Positions 8,056 to 16,308 of a DNA stretch of 64,000 bases are shown here, one piece after another (position 1 is the first letter of the stretch; each line of letters opens with the position of its first letter). This DNA is from Sediminihaliea albiluteola (GTDB lineage: Bacteria; Pseudomonadota; Gammaproteobacteria; Pseudomonadales; Halieaceae): contig NZ_JACFXU010000013.1 in the NCBI RefSeq assembly GCF_014077625.1, forward strand, positions 558,001 through 622,000, given 5' to 3'. Under the pieces are notes generated by a model. The model did no database searches, was not told where the DNA came from, and saw only the letters and a program-made list of their open reading frames with translations. The position numbers and the translations under genes are program-made.

Positions 8056-9351
8056 TTGAACCACCCGCTTCAAAGTACCGATTACCTTCACTATCGCAAA
8101 GGCCAGCCACTGACTTGTCTGCAGCAGTGGCGAGAGCAGGGCGGGGAGGGCTTGTTGGTAGTCGATTTCCAGCTTCAGCAGTACTGGCTGCCCGACGCGC
8201 CGGCACTGCCCTTAAGCGCTATTTATCTGTGGTCTCAGCAGCGCCTATCAGTTTCTGTCACTGATCAGCAGTTGGTAGATCCAGGTGGGCTCGACGCGGC
8301 AGCGCTTTATGATTATTGGTCTGAGCGCTGTGGTTTTGGCTGCTTTGTACCCGGCCAGCCAATGAATTTGCAGCCAGTCTATATAGCCAAACCATGGGGG
8401 CAGGAAATCTGGTATACCGGTGTCGAAGAGCGGGGCGTCTGTGCCTTTGCTGATGCTGGCAAAGCAACAGCGATACCCTGGCTGCAGGCAGTGATGCCTG
8501 ATGCGGCCGCCGGTCCTGCCGATCAAGCCTTAGTGCTACTGAAAATTCTCGATCCCTCACCTGAACCCGTAATAGGCGACTTATACTTCGAGCTACATGA
8601 AGAAAAACGCGAAGTTTATGTGGTCACTGAGGTCGACAAGAGCGCTTGGCCCGATGGAGTTGGCGCCATACGCTATGGCTTTGACCCCCAGTATCGCCGC
8701 CAGTTTGACTCCGATGCGCAGTTCAAAGCGGCCTACGTCAAAGCGGTGAAAGACTACGAGCGAGTGCGGCGTCAGCTCGATGCGCTGCCCGCCGCTGAAG
8801 CGGCACCCGAGACCCTGCAGCAGGCTGAGCGGACTAAGCGCCAGGCCATGAATCGCTTTACTTACCTGCGCCCGCTGCGTGTCGGCGATGTGGTCAAAGT
8901 GCCTTTACGCCTGCCGCATTCACTGCAGCACGGTGTGCGCACCATTGAATTTCAAACCCCAGTGTATGAGCGTAAAATTCTTTCTTTTGCGCAGCAGGTC
9001 TTAACCCAAGATCACTGGGATACAGATCAGGCGGCAGCTATTATGGACTTGGAGCCGCCAGCCGAAGAAGCCTTTGAATGCTTGCAGAAGGGCCCTGGCT
9101 TGATAGTTGAGCGCATTGTTGATTTTGATGACTTTGAAGTTAGGCGCATTACGCTTGAAGCTGCTGCAACAATCGAGGATTTAGCAGTACCGGACTACGG
9201 CGTAGCGATGGTGGTAGCTGGGCAGGCCGAGTTAAATGAAGCACAATACCCTGCTGGCAGTGCGCTGTTTATGCCGGGGCAGAGGGCTTTTTACCGTCTC
9301 AGTTGTGCCGCCAAAGAGCCTCTGGTGTTTTTGTTGGCTTTACCTCGCTAA
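8056..9351 (+). CDS. Class I phosphomannose-isomerase-like cupin protein
   Basis: 431 residues resembling type I mannose-6-phosphate isomerase. KPWGQEIWYTG (112-122) matches the family's KPWG motif. H181 and E186 (FELHEEKREVY) and H288 (LRLPHSLQHG) lie where the zinc ligands are expected. The N-terminal ~100 residues (8 tryptophan/tyrosine-rich strands) and the C-terminal small cupin (about 350-431) are not those of plain ManA. A charged helical insert (about 215-265) separates the ligand pairs. The start is TTG, 3 bp after the GH84 stop. The substrate is not known; a sugar-phosphate or amino-sugar isomerase is the likely role. Confidence 0.6.
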   Translation: MNHPLQSTDYLHYRKGQPLTCLQQWREQGGEGLLVVDFQLQQYWLPDAPALPLSAIYLWSQQRLSVSVTDQQLVDPGGLDAAALYDYWSERCGFGCFVPGQPMNLQPVYIAKPWGQEIWYTGVEERGVCAFADAGKATAIPWLQAVMPDAAAGPADQALVLLKILDPSPEPVIGDLYFELHEEKREVYVVTEVDKSAWPDGVGAIRYGFDPQYRRQFDSDAQFKAAYVKAVKDYERVRRQLDALPAAEAAPETLQQAERTKRQAMNRFTYLRPLRVGDVVKVPLRLPHSLQHGVRTIEFQTPVYERKILSFAQQVLTQDHWDTDQAAAIMDLEPPAEEAFECLQKGPGLIVERIVDFDDFEVRRITLEAAATIEDLAVPDYGVAMVVAGQAELNEAQYPAGSALFMPGQRAFYRLSCAAKEPLVFLLALPR

Positions 9352-9513
9352 CAAGGCTTGAACAGCACCGAAGCTTGTGGAATAATCTGCGCCCTTGTAA
9401 TTGTTCCCTGCAGTGGGTTGTGCGGATTCTTATCCGTAGCAATCAATCGTTTAGCGAGCTTTGTTAAGTTAAAGTCTGAACGAGTTCCAAGGACAAGCAG
9501 GCAGTTTACAAAT

Positions 9514-9598
9514 GCGGAAGTGGCGAAATTGGTATACGCGCTGGATTTAGGTTCCAGTGCCGCAAGGCGTGAGAGTTCGAGTCTCTCCTTCCGCACCA
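9514..9598 (+). tRNA. tRNA-Leu (anticodon UAG)
   Basis: An 85-nt class II tRNA with the CCA end encoded (9596-9598). The acceptor arms GCGGAAG and CTTCCGC pair. The anticodon stem CTGGA/TCCAG encloses the loop TTTAGGT with anticodon TAG at 9548-9550. A short variable arm is present, and GAGAG TTCGAGT CTCTC forms the T arm. tRNA-Leu directly upstream of tig is the arrangement seen in pseudomonads and relatives. Confidence 0.97.
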
Positions 9599-9690
9599 TA
9601 TTATATAACGGCGCGACACCTCATCAGGTCGTCGCTCGATCGCCAAGGGCGCAAGGCGCCCAAACCCTATCGGATTTATGAGGAACTACC

Positions 9691-11013
9691 ATGCAGGTGT
9701 CTATTGAAACGACTTCAGGTCTCGAACGTCGTTTAACCGTCGGTGTACCCGCCGAGCGCGTCGACAGTGAAGTTGATTCGCGGCTGCAAAAAGCGGCTGG
9801 TAATGTACGCCTCCCGGGCTTCCGTCCCGGTAAAGTACCGATGAAGGTGATGCGCCAGCGCTTTGGTGCAGGTATGCGCCAGGAAGTTCTGGGCGAAGTC
9901 ATGAGCCAATCTTTCCAAGAAGCTGTGGTCCAAGAAAACTTGCGTCCTGCTGGGCAGCCAAACATTGAGCCCAAAAACCTCGAACCAGGTCAAGATCTGG
10001 AGTACATCGCGACTTTTGAAGTGTTCCCTGAGGTTGAAGTCGTTGAAATGCAGGGTTTTGACGTTGAGAAGCCTGTTGCTGAAGTAACAGATGAAGATGT
10101 CGACCAAATCATCGAAGTATTCCGCAAGCAGCAGGGCAGCTGGGACGAAGTTGAGCGCGCCGCTGCTGAAGGCGACAAGGTCAACATTGATTACACTGGC
10201 ACCAAAGATGGTGAAGCCTTTGACGGCGGCAGTGCTGAAGGCAGCGATCTGGAGTTGGGTTCAGGCCGCATGATTCCTGGCTTTGAAGATGGCATTGTTG
10301 GCATGAAGGCTGGAGAAGAAAAAACTCTGGCACTGAGTTTCCCCGATGATTACCACAACGAAGACCTTAAAGGTGCTGCGGTTGAGTTTGCTATCAAACT
10401 GAACTCTGTCACAGCGTTGACTCCCGCAGAGCTCAATGAAGATCTGTTCAAGCTCTACGGTGTGGAAGAGGGCGGTGAAGAGCAGTTCCGTAAAGAAGTG
10501 CGTGAAAACATGCACCGCGAACTGAAAAATGCCGTTGAGAACAAGGTGAAGCAGCAAGTCATGGACGCCGTGATCGAAGCTCACGAGTCACTGGAAGTGC
10601 CCAAAGCCTTGATTGCTCAGGAAGTTGATGTGCTGCGCAACCAAATGTTCCAACAGTTTGGCGGTGCCGCAGGGCAAAACCTGGACCTTAAGTCACTGTT
10701 GCCAGATGATATGTTCAGTGAAAACGCCGAACGCCGCGTTAAACTGGGCCTGTTGTTGTCAGAAATGGTTAGCAAGTTTGAACTAAAGGCCGATGCCGAC
10801 AAGGTTCGCGCCACTATTGAAGACATGGCCTCGACTTACCAGGAGCCAGAAGAGGTGGTCAACTGGTACTATTCAAACCAGGAGCAGCTCGCATCGGTTG
10901 AATCCAAGGTTTTGGAAGATGCAGTGGTTGAAAAACTACTCGATAGCGCCCAAGTAACTGAGAAGGAGTGCAGCTATCAGGAGGCAATTGGCCAAGCCCA
11001 ACAGCCCGCCTGA
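9691..11013 (+). CDS. tig: Trigger factor
   Basis: Ribosome-bound chaperone and peptidyl-prolyl isomerase acting on nascent chains. The 440 residues show the three-domain layout: an N-terminal ribosome-binding domain with LPGFRPGKVP (about 42-51), an FKBP-type domain starting near VNIDYTGTKDGEAFDGG (about 164) and a helical C-terminal domain. AGGA lies 7 bases before the ATG. A small GC hairpin (GGGCGC/GCGCCC, 9647-9661) lies in the leader. tig-clpP-clpX-lon is the standard order. A further hairpin, GGCGGCC/GGCCGCC (11031-11049), separates it from clpP. Confidence 0.97.
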   Translation: MQVSIETTSGLERRLTVGVPAERVDSEVDSRLQKAAGNVRLPGFRPGKVPMKVMRQRFGAGMRQEVLGEVMSQSFQEAVVQENLRPAGQPNIEPKNLEPGQDLEYIATFEVFPEVEVVEMQGFDVEKPVAEVTDEDVDQIIEVFRKQQGSWDEVERAAAEGDKVNIDYTGTKDGEAFDGGSAEGSDLELGSGRMIPGFEDGIVGMKAGEEKTLALSFPDDYHNEDLKGAAVEFAIKLNSVTALTPAELNEDLFKLYGVEEGGEEQFRKEVRENMHRELKNAVENKVKQQVMDAVIEAHESLEVPKALIAQEVDVLRNQMFQQFGGAAGQNLDLKSLLPDDMFSENAERRVKLGLLLSEMVSKFELKADADKVRATIEDMASTYQEPEEVVNWYYSNQEQLASVESKVLEDAVVEKLLDSAQVTEKECSYQEAIGQAQQPA

Positions 11014-11087
11014 TATCACGCCTCCCCTGGGGCGGCCGCTAGGGCCGCCTCATCACATTGATAATTTATAGACGGGGACGCGACCTC

Positions 11088-11729
11088 ATGCCATACCAGA
11101 TCAACGGCAATAGCCAAAATACCATCACCAATCTGGGCCTTGTTCCCATGGTGGTTGAACAAACCTCCAGAGGTGAGCGGTCTTACGATATCTACTCGCG
11201 TCTTCTTAAAGAACGCGTCATTTTTGCAGTAGGGCAGGTGGAAGACCACATGGCCAACCTCATCGTGGCCCAGCTGCTGTTCCTTGAGTCAGAAAACCCT
11301 GACAAGGATATTCACCTCTACATCAACTCACCGGGTGGCTCAGTCACCGCCGGTTTGTCGATTTATGACACCATGCAGTTTATTAAGCCCGATGTGAGCA
11401 CCATGTGTATTGGCCAAGCGGCTTCTATGGGCGCTTTCCTGCTGAGCGGCGGCGCAAAAGGTAAGAGATTCTGCCTGCCCAACGCTCGCACCATGATTCA
11501 CCAGCCCAGTGGCGGTGCCCATGGTCAGGCGACGGATATTGATATTCACGCCCGGGAAATCCTGATTATCCGTGAGCGTCTCAACCGTTTAATGGCTGAG
11601 CACACCGGACAGGACCTAGAAACCATTGAGCGCGATACCGAGCGTGACCGCTTTATGGATGCCGAGCAGAGCAAGGCTTACGGCCTGATCGACGAGGTGG
11701 TAACCCGTCGTGTCCCGGCTGCTAAGTAG
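11088..11729 (+). CDS. clpP: ATP-dependent Clp protease proteolytic subunit
   Basis: Barrel-forming serine protease that works with ClpX. The catalytic triad is S113 (GQAASMGAF), H138 (MIHQPSGG) and D187 (ERDRFMDA). The frame opens at 11058, but the ATG at 11088 gives the normal 213 residues and begins just after GGGGAC (11074-11079). The short N-terminus is probably removed by self-processing, as in other ClpP. clpX follows after 112 bp. Confidence 0.97.
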   Translation: MPYQINGNSQNTITNLGLVPMVVEQTSRGERSYDIYSRLLKERVIFAVGQVEDHMANLIVAQLLFLESENPDKDIHLYINSPGGSVTAGLSIYDTMQFIKPDVSTMCIGQAASMGAFLLSGGAKGKRFCLPNARTMIHQPSGGAHGQATDIDIHAREILIIRERLNRLMAEHTGQDLETIERDTERDRFMDAEQSKAYGLIDEVVTRRVPAAK

Positions 11730-11841
11730 CTCGCATAAGCGCGGGGAAGTGGATGCTGGGCTTGCAAAGCGAGCCGAAAAACATCATCTTAAGACTGTAG
11801 AGCAACACGAAGTAACCTTAGGAAGTACATAGGTCGATTGA

Positions 11842-13131
11842 ATGAGTGACGAAACCACCAAATCCGGCGACGATGGCGGTAAGCTGCTGTACTGCTCTTT
11901 TTGCGGTAAAAGTCAGCATGAAGTCCGCAAGCTGATTGCCGGCCCGTCGGTGTTTATTTGCGATGAATGTGTCGATCTTTGTAACGATATAATTCGCGAA
12001 GAAGTACAAGAAAGCGACGATGAGTCCAAACAGGACCACTTGCCGGTACCACAGGAAATCAATGCCATTCTCGATGAGTATGTGATTGGTCAACAGCGCG
12101 CTAAAAAAGTGCTCGCTGTTGCCGTTTACAACCATTACAAGCGCCTGCGATACGGTCAGAGCCGCGGCGATGAAGTAGAGCTTGGCAAAAGTAATATCTT
12201 GCTGGTCGGTCCCACAGGTAGTGGTAAAACGCTATTGGCTGAGACCTTGGCAAGGTTGTTGGATGTGCCTTTCACTATTGCTGACGCAACCACGCTGACC
12301 GAAGCGGGTTATGTTGGTGAGGATGTTGAAAACATCATCCAGAAGCTGCTGCAGAAGTGCGATTACGATGTCGAAAAAGCCCAGGTTGGGATTGTTTACA
12401 TCGATGAGATCGATAAGATTTCTCGCAAGTCAGACAACCCCTCTATCACCCGTGACGTTTCCGGGGAGGGCGTGCAGCAGGCACTGCTGAAGCTTATTGA
12501 GGGCACAGTTGCCTCGGTGCCCCCACAGGGTGGCCGCAAGCATCCCCAGCAGGAGTTTTTGCAGGTTGATACCTCCAATATCCTCTTTATTTGTGGCGGC
12601 GCCTTTGCCGGCTTAGATAAAGTGATTCGCAATCGCTCGGAAAAAGGCGGCATCGGCTTTGGTGCTGAGGTCAAGAGCAAGGACGAGTCTCGCAATGTGG
12701 GCGAGCTCCTATCTGACCTAGAGCCTGAGGATCTGGTGCAATATGGCTTGATTCCCGAATTTGTCGGTCGTCTGCCGGTGATTGCCACACTGGAAGAACT
12801 CGATGTACCCGCACTGGTACAGATTCTTACTGAGCCGAAAAACTCACTGACCAAGCAGTACAGCAAACTGTTTGAAATGGAGGGTGTTGAGGTGGACTTC
12901 CGCGAAGATGGCCTGCGGGCGATTGCGGAACGTGCCATGGAACGTAAGACCGGTGCTCGTGGCCTGCGCTCCATATTGGAAGGGGTGCTGCTAGATACCA
13001 TGTACAACATTCCTTCCCGTGACGATGTGAGCAAGGTAGTGATCGATGAGTCGGTCATTCGCGGCGACTCTGAGCCGCTGCTGGTTTACCAGCACAACGA
13101 CAGCGCCCGCGCTGCATCCACAGACGAGTAA
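11842..13131 (+). CDS. clpX: ATP-dependent Clp protease ATP-binding subunit ClpX
   Basis: AAA+ unfoldase that feeds substrates, including SsrA-tagged proteins, into ClpP. The N-terminal zinc-binding domain has C18, C21, C40 and C43. Walker A, GPTGSGKT, is at 124-131; Walker B, VYIDEID, has D189 and E190. The pore loop GYVG (157-160) and the ClpP-contacting IGF-type loop region (GGIGFGAE) are present. At 429 residues it is of standard length. The gene ends 15 bp before a strong terminator. Confidence 0.98.
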   Translation: MSDETTKSGDDGGKLLYCSFCGKSQHEVRKLIAGPSVFICDECVDLCNDIIREEVQESDDESKQDHLPVPQEINAILDEYVIGQQRAKKVLAVAVYNHYKRLRYGQSRGDEVELGKSNILLVGPTGSGKTLLAETLARLLDVPFTIADATTLTEAGYVGEDVENIIQKLLQKCDYDVEKAQVGIVYIDEIDKISRKSDNPSITRDVSGEGVQQALLKLIEGTVASVPPQGGRKHPQQEFLQVDTSNILFICGGAFAGLDKVIRNRSEKGGIGFGAEVKSKDESRNVGELLSDLEPEDLVQYGLIPEFVGRLPVIATLEELDVPALVQILTEPKNSLTKQYSKLFEMEGVEVDFREDGLRAIAERAMERKTGARGLRSILEGVLLDTMYNIPSRDDVSKVVIDESVIRGDSEPLLVYQHNDSARAASTDE

Positions 13132-13146
13132 GTTTTTGTCCTCTCT

Positions 13147-13185
13147 ACAAATGCCCGCAGTTCTCGCTGCGGGCATTTGTGTTTG
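13147..13185 (+). terminator. Intrinsic terminator after clpX
   Basis: A 14-bp perfect stem, ACAAATGCCCGCAG (13147-13160) and CTGCGGGCATTTGT (13167-13180), with a TTCTCG loop, followed by GTTTG. It ends the clpPX transcript and separates it from lon, which has its own promoter. Confidence 0.85.
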
Positions 13186-13210
13186 CCTATCTGATCACTG
13201 CCAGTTGCCA

Positions 13211-13238
13211 CTTGAATATACTTCTGGCGACCTCATAT
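13211..13238 (+). promoter_or_regulatory. Heat-shock (sigma-32-like) promoter of lon
   Basis: CTTGAAT (13211-13217) and CCTCATAT (13231-13238) are separated by 13 bases, matching the sigma-32 pattern CTTGAAA, 11-16 bases, CCCCATnT. It lies 44 bp before the lon ATG and after the clpX terminator. A TATAAT (13238-13243) overlaps its end but has no well-placed sigma-70 -35 box. Confidence 0.6.
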
Positions 13239-13281
13239 ATAATGTAAGTGTTAGCCTGATTCCCCCAACCCGGAGATAACT

Positions 13282-15693
13282 ATGGGTTCTTCCTCTGTCA
13301 TCCAACTTCCCCTTTTGCCATTGCGCGATGTGGTGGTATATCCACACATGGTTCTACCGCTGTTTGTGGGCCGTGAGAAGTCCATCGAAGCGCTGGAAGA
13401 TGCAATGGCCAGTGACAAGCAAGTCCTACTCGTTGCTCAGCGTAATCCTGGTGACGATAATCCCGGCGCTGATGATATCTACCAAGTCGGTACCGTCTCT
13501 AATATTTTACAGCTGCTCAAATTGCCCGATGGCACCATCAAGGTCTTAGTTGAGGGCGCCTACCGCGCTGTCGTTGACAGTGTCGATGACGAGGGCGCAT
13601 TTACCCTCGCTGGGGTGCGAGAAATCGAAAGTGATGAGCTGGACGAGGAGGAGAGTGAAGCCCTGATACGCTCGACTGTGAGTCAGTTCGAAAAGTATGT
13701 GAATCTGAGCAAGAAAGTGCCAGCAGAGGTGCTGACTTCGCTCAGCGGTATCGATGAGGCGGGGCGCCTAGCTGATACGATTGCGGCGCACATGAGCGTC
13801 GATCTTGAAGAGAAGCAAAACATCCTGGAGATGGGCGATATTCGCGGCCGTCTCGAGCACTTGATGGGCTTAATGGAAGCTGAGATCGATCTGTTTCAGG
13901 TCGAAAAACGCATCCGTGGGCGAGTCAAAAAGCAAATGGAGAAGAGCCAGCGTGAGTACTATCTGAACGAGCAAATGAAGGCGATTCAGAAAGAGCTCGG
14001 TGATATGGATGAAGCGCCCAACGAGCTCGATGAGCTACAAACGCGGATCAATGAGGCCAAGATGCCCGAAGAAGCGCGGGAAAAAGCTGAGAGTGAGTTG
14101 GGCAAGCTGAAAATGATGTCACCGATGTCTGCCGAAGCCTCGGTGGTGCGCAGCTATATCGACTGGATGGTCAGTGTGCCTTGGGCCAAGCGCAGTAAAG
14201 TCAAACATGACCTAGACCGTGCCACCAAGATTCTCAATGAAGATCACTACGGCCTGGAGGAAGTGAAAGACCGTATCCTCGAGTACTTGGCGGTGCAAAA
14301 GCGCGTGCGCAAAGTGAAGGGCCCTGTGCTGTGCTTGGTGGGCCCACCTGGAGTTGGTAAAACCTCGTTGGGTGAGTCACTAGCTCGCGCTACTAACCGA
14401 AAGTTTGTCCGTATGGCCCTAGGTGGCGTGCGCGATGAAGCTGAAATACGCGGTCACCGCCGCACCTATATTGGCTCTATGCCCGGTAAGCTGCTACAAA
14501 AAATGGCCAAGGCGGGTGTTCGCAACCCCTTATTCCTGCTCGATGAAATCGATAAAATGGGCATGGACCACCGTGGCGATCCCGCTTCGGCGATGCTTGA
14601 GGTGTTAGACCCCGAGCAGAACCACGCTTTTAACGACCATTATTTGGAAGTGGACTACGATCTTTCCGATGTGATGTTCGTGTGTACTTCAAACACCATG
14701 AATATCCCTGGCCCCTTGCTCGATCGCATGGAAGTGATTCGCATACCGGGCTACACCGAAGACGAGAAGCTCAACATCGCAGCCCGTTACTTAATCCCCA
14801 AGCAGATTAAGCAAAACGGACTTAAGAAAGGCGAAATTGAGATCCTCGAAGAGGCTGTTCTGGATATTATCCGTTATTACACCCGTGAAGCTGGGGTCCG
14901 TGCCTTGGAGCGTGAAATCGCTAAAGTCTGTCGCAAGATGGTCAAGGCCTTCGCCTTGGGCGAGGCCGAAGGCAACGCCCAAGTGACTTCTGAGATGCTG
15001 CCCGACTTGCTCGGTGTGCGGAAGTTTAACTACGGTATCGCCGAAGAAGACAACAAAATTGGCCAAGTGACTGGATTGGCTTGGACCTCTGTCGGTGGTG
15101 AGCTGTTGACCATTGAAGCGGTCTCGGTAGCCGGCAAGGGTCGCCATGTGCAGACCGGTTCGCTCGGCGATGTGATGCAGGAGTCGATACAGGCTGCCAC
15201 AACCGTGGTGCGCAGTCGCTCCCAGGTTTTAGGCATCAACGCTAGCTATCACGAGAAGCACGATGTGCACATTCACGTGCCTGAAGGTGCCACACCCAAA
15301 GATGGCCCCAGTGCAGGTATCGCGATGTGCACTGCCTTGGTCTCAGTGTGTACAGGAATTCCAGTCCGCGCCGATGTGGCAATGACTGGTGAGATCACCC
15401 TGCGCGGTGAAGTTCTGCCCATTGGCGGCTTAAAAGAAAAGCTCTTAGCAGCGCGACGCGGCGGTATTAAAACCGTGATCATTCCAAAAGAAAATGAGCG
15501 TGACCTGAAAGAAGTGCCGGACAATATCAAAGAGCACTTAGAAATTCGCGCGGTCAAATGGATTGATGAAGTGTTGGCCATTGCGCTTGAGTTCATGCCT
15601 GAGGCGCTCAGCGATGAGGACTACTTGGCGGGAACAATCGCAGCGGCTGATGAGGACGATAAAGATGAGCAAAGCCGTATTAATACGCATTAA
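13282..15693 (+). CDS. lon: ATP-dependent protease Lon
   Basis: Cytoplasmic AAA+ serine protease that removes damaged and regulatory proteins. The N-terminal LON domain starts at about residue 9 (LPLLPLRDVVVYPHM), Walker A, GPPGVGKT, is at 354-361, LLDEIDKMG forms Walker B, and the C-terminal protease domain carries the catalytic dyad S677 (DGPSAGIAM) and K720 (GGLKEKLLAA). The 803 residues include a slightly extended acidic tail. CGGAG lies 7 bases before the ATG. A sigma-32-like promoter precedes it, and hup follows. Confidence 0.98.
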   Translation: MGSSSVIQLPLLPLRDVVVYPHMVLPLFVGREKSIEALEDAMASDKQVLLVAQRNPGDDNPGADDIYQVGTVSNILQLLKLPDGTIKVLVEGAYRAVVDSVDDEGAFTLAGVREIESDELDEEESEALIRSTVSQFEKYVNLSKKVPAEVLTSLSGIDEAGRLADTIAAHMSVDLEEKQNILEMGDIRGRLEHLMGLMEAEIDLFQVEKRIRGRVKKQMEKSQREYYLNEQMKAIQKELGDMDEAPNELDELQTRINEAKMPEEAREKAESELGKLKMMSPMSAEASVVRSYIDWMVSVPWAKRSKVKHDLDRATKILNEDHYGLEEVKDRILEYLAVQKRVRKVKGPVLCLVGPPGVGKTSLGESLARATNRKFVRMALGGVRDEAEIRGHRRTYIGSMPGKLLQKMAKAGVRNPLFLLDEIDKMGMDHRGDPASAMLEVLDPEQNHAFNDHYLEVDYDLSDVMFVCTSNTMNIPGPLLDRMEVIRIPGYTEDEKLNIAARYLIPKQIKQNGLKKGEIEILEEAVLDIIRYYTREAGVRALEREIAKVCRKMVKAFALGEAEGNAQVTSEMLPDLLGVRKFNYGIAEEDNKIGQVTGLAWTSVGGELLTIEAVSVAGKGRHVQTGSLGDVMQESIQAATTVVRSRSQVLGINASYHEKHDVHIHVPEGATPKDGPSAGIAMCTALVSVCTGIPVRADVAMTGEITLRGEVLPIGGLKEKLLAARRGGIKTVIIPKENERDLKEVPDNIKEHLEIRAVKWIDEVLAIALEFMPEALSDEDYLAGTIAAADEDDKDEQSRINTH

Positions 15694-15707
15694 TACGGGG
15701 CTTCAGG

Positions 15708-15735
15708 TTGACCCTTATCAATCCTCTGGTATAAA
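15708..15735 (+). promoter_or_regulatory. Sigma-70-like promoter of the HU gene
   Basis: TTGACC (15708-15713), 16 bases, TATAAA (15730-15735), close to consensus, inside the 216-bp gap between lon and the HU start. It would give a leader of about 165 nt. A 12-bp palindrome, CGTATTAATACG, lies just upstream at the end of lon. Confidence 0.55.
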
Positions 15736-15909
15736 GTCATCCGTCTGAATGCGTGGTCTTGCCGCGGCTCCCTCAGTTGCTGAAGTAGCGCTTTAGCTGA
15801 GCTGTGCTGAGATCGACATGCAGTGTCATCACAGTATTCTGAATTATCCGCGGATGAACCGCGGATTGTAGAAATTAAAACACCACATATAACTTCCAAG
15901 GGGATAAGT

Positions 15910-16185
15910 GTGAACAAAACCGAACTTATTGATGCAATTGCAGCCGCCGCCGATTTACCTAAAGCTTCAGCCGGTCGCGCACTGGATGCCGTTATTGAGA
16001 GCATCACAGATGCCCTAGCCAAGGGTGATCAAGTTTCCTTGGTTGGCTTTGGTACTTTTTCTGTTAAGCCGCGTGCCGCTCGCGAAGGCCGCAACCCGCA
16101 AACCGGTGCCACTATTCAGATTAAAGCCTCTAATGTTCCAGGCTTTAAAGCTGGTAAAGCACTCAAAGACGCGGTTAACCCCTAA
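15910..16185 (+). CDS. hupB: DNA-binding protein HU, beta-type
   Basis: Nucleoid protein that bends DNA as a dimer. With a GTG start at 15910, preceded by AAGGGG, it encodes 91 residues beginning [11 protein letters not shown], the standard HU length; a longer open frame from 15823 would add a non-HU extension. [21 protein letters not shown] covers the beta arm, with the proline that intercalates in DNA. Its place between lon and ppiD is the usual one for HU-beta. A terminator follows. Confidence 0.95.
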   Translation: MNKTELIDAIAAAADLPKASAGRALDAVIESITDALAKGDQVSLVGFGTFSVKPRAAREGRNPQTGATIQIKASNVPGFKAGKALKDAVNP

Positions 16186-16252
16186 GTCGTCAGCTTAGGC
16201 CGCAACAAGACGTCACGCAAAGGCGCACTGACGGACCTGACTGATTAAAAAG

Positions 16253-16279
16253 AGCGCACATACGGTGCGCTTTTTTTTA
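16253..16279 (+). terminator. Intrinsic terminator after hupB
   Basis: AGCGCAC (16253-16259), loop ATACG, GTGCGCT (16265-16271), then a run of eight T. It lies 30 bp before the ppiD ATG, so ppiD needs read-through or a promoter overlapping this region. Confidence 0.88.
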
Positions 16280-16308
16280 TCTAAAAGACCTATACGGATT
16301 CATCCCCC

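Noticed and set aside
9514-9598. tRNA-Leu as an integration site for a mobile element
   Set aside because: The flanks are conserved housekeeping genes, with no integrase and no repeated tRNA 3' end in the window.
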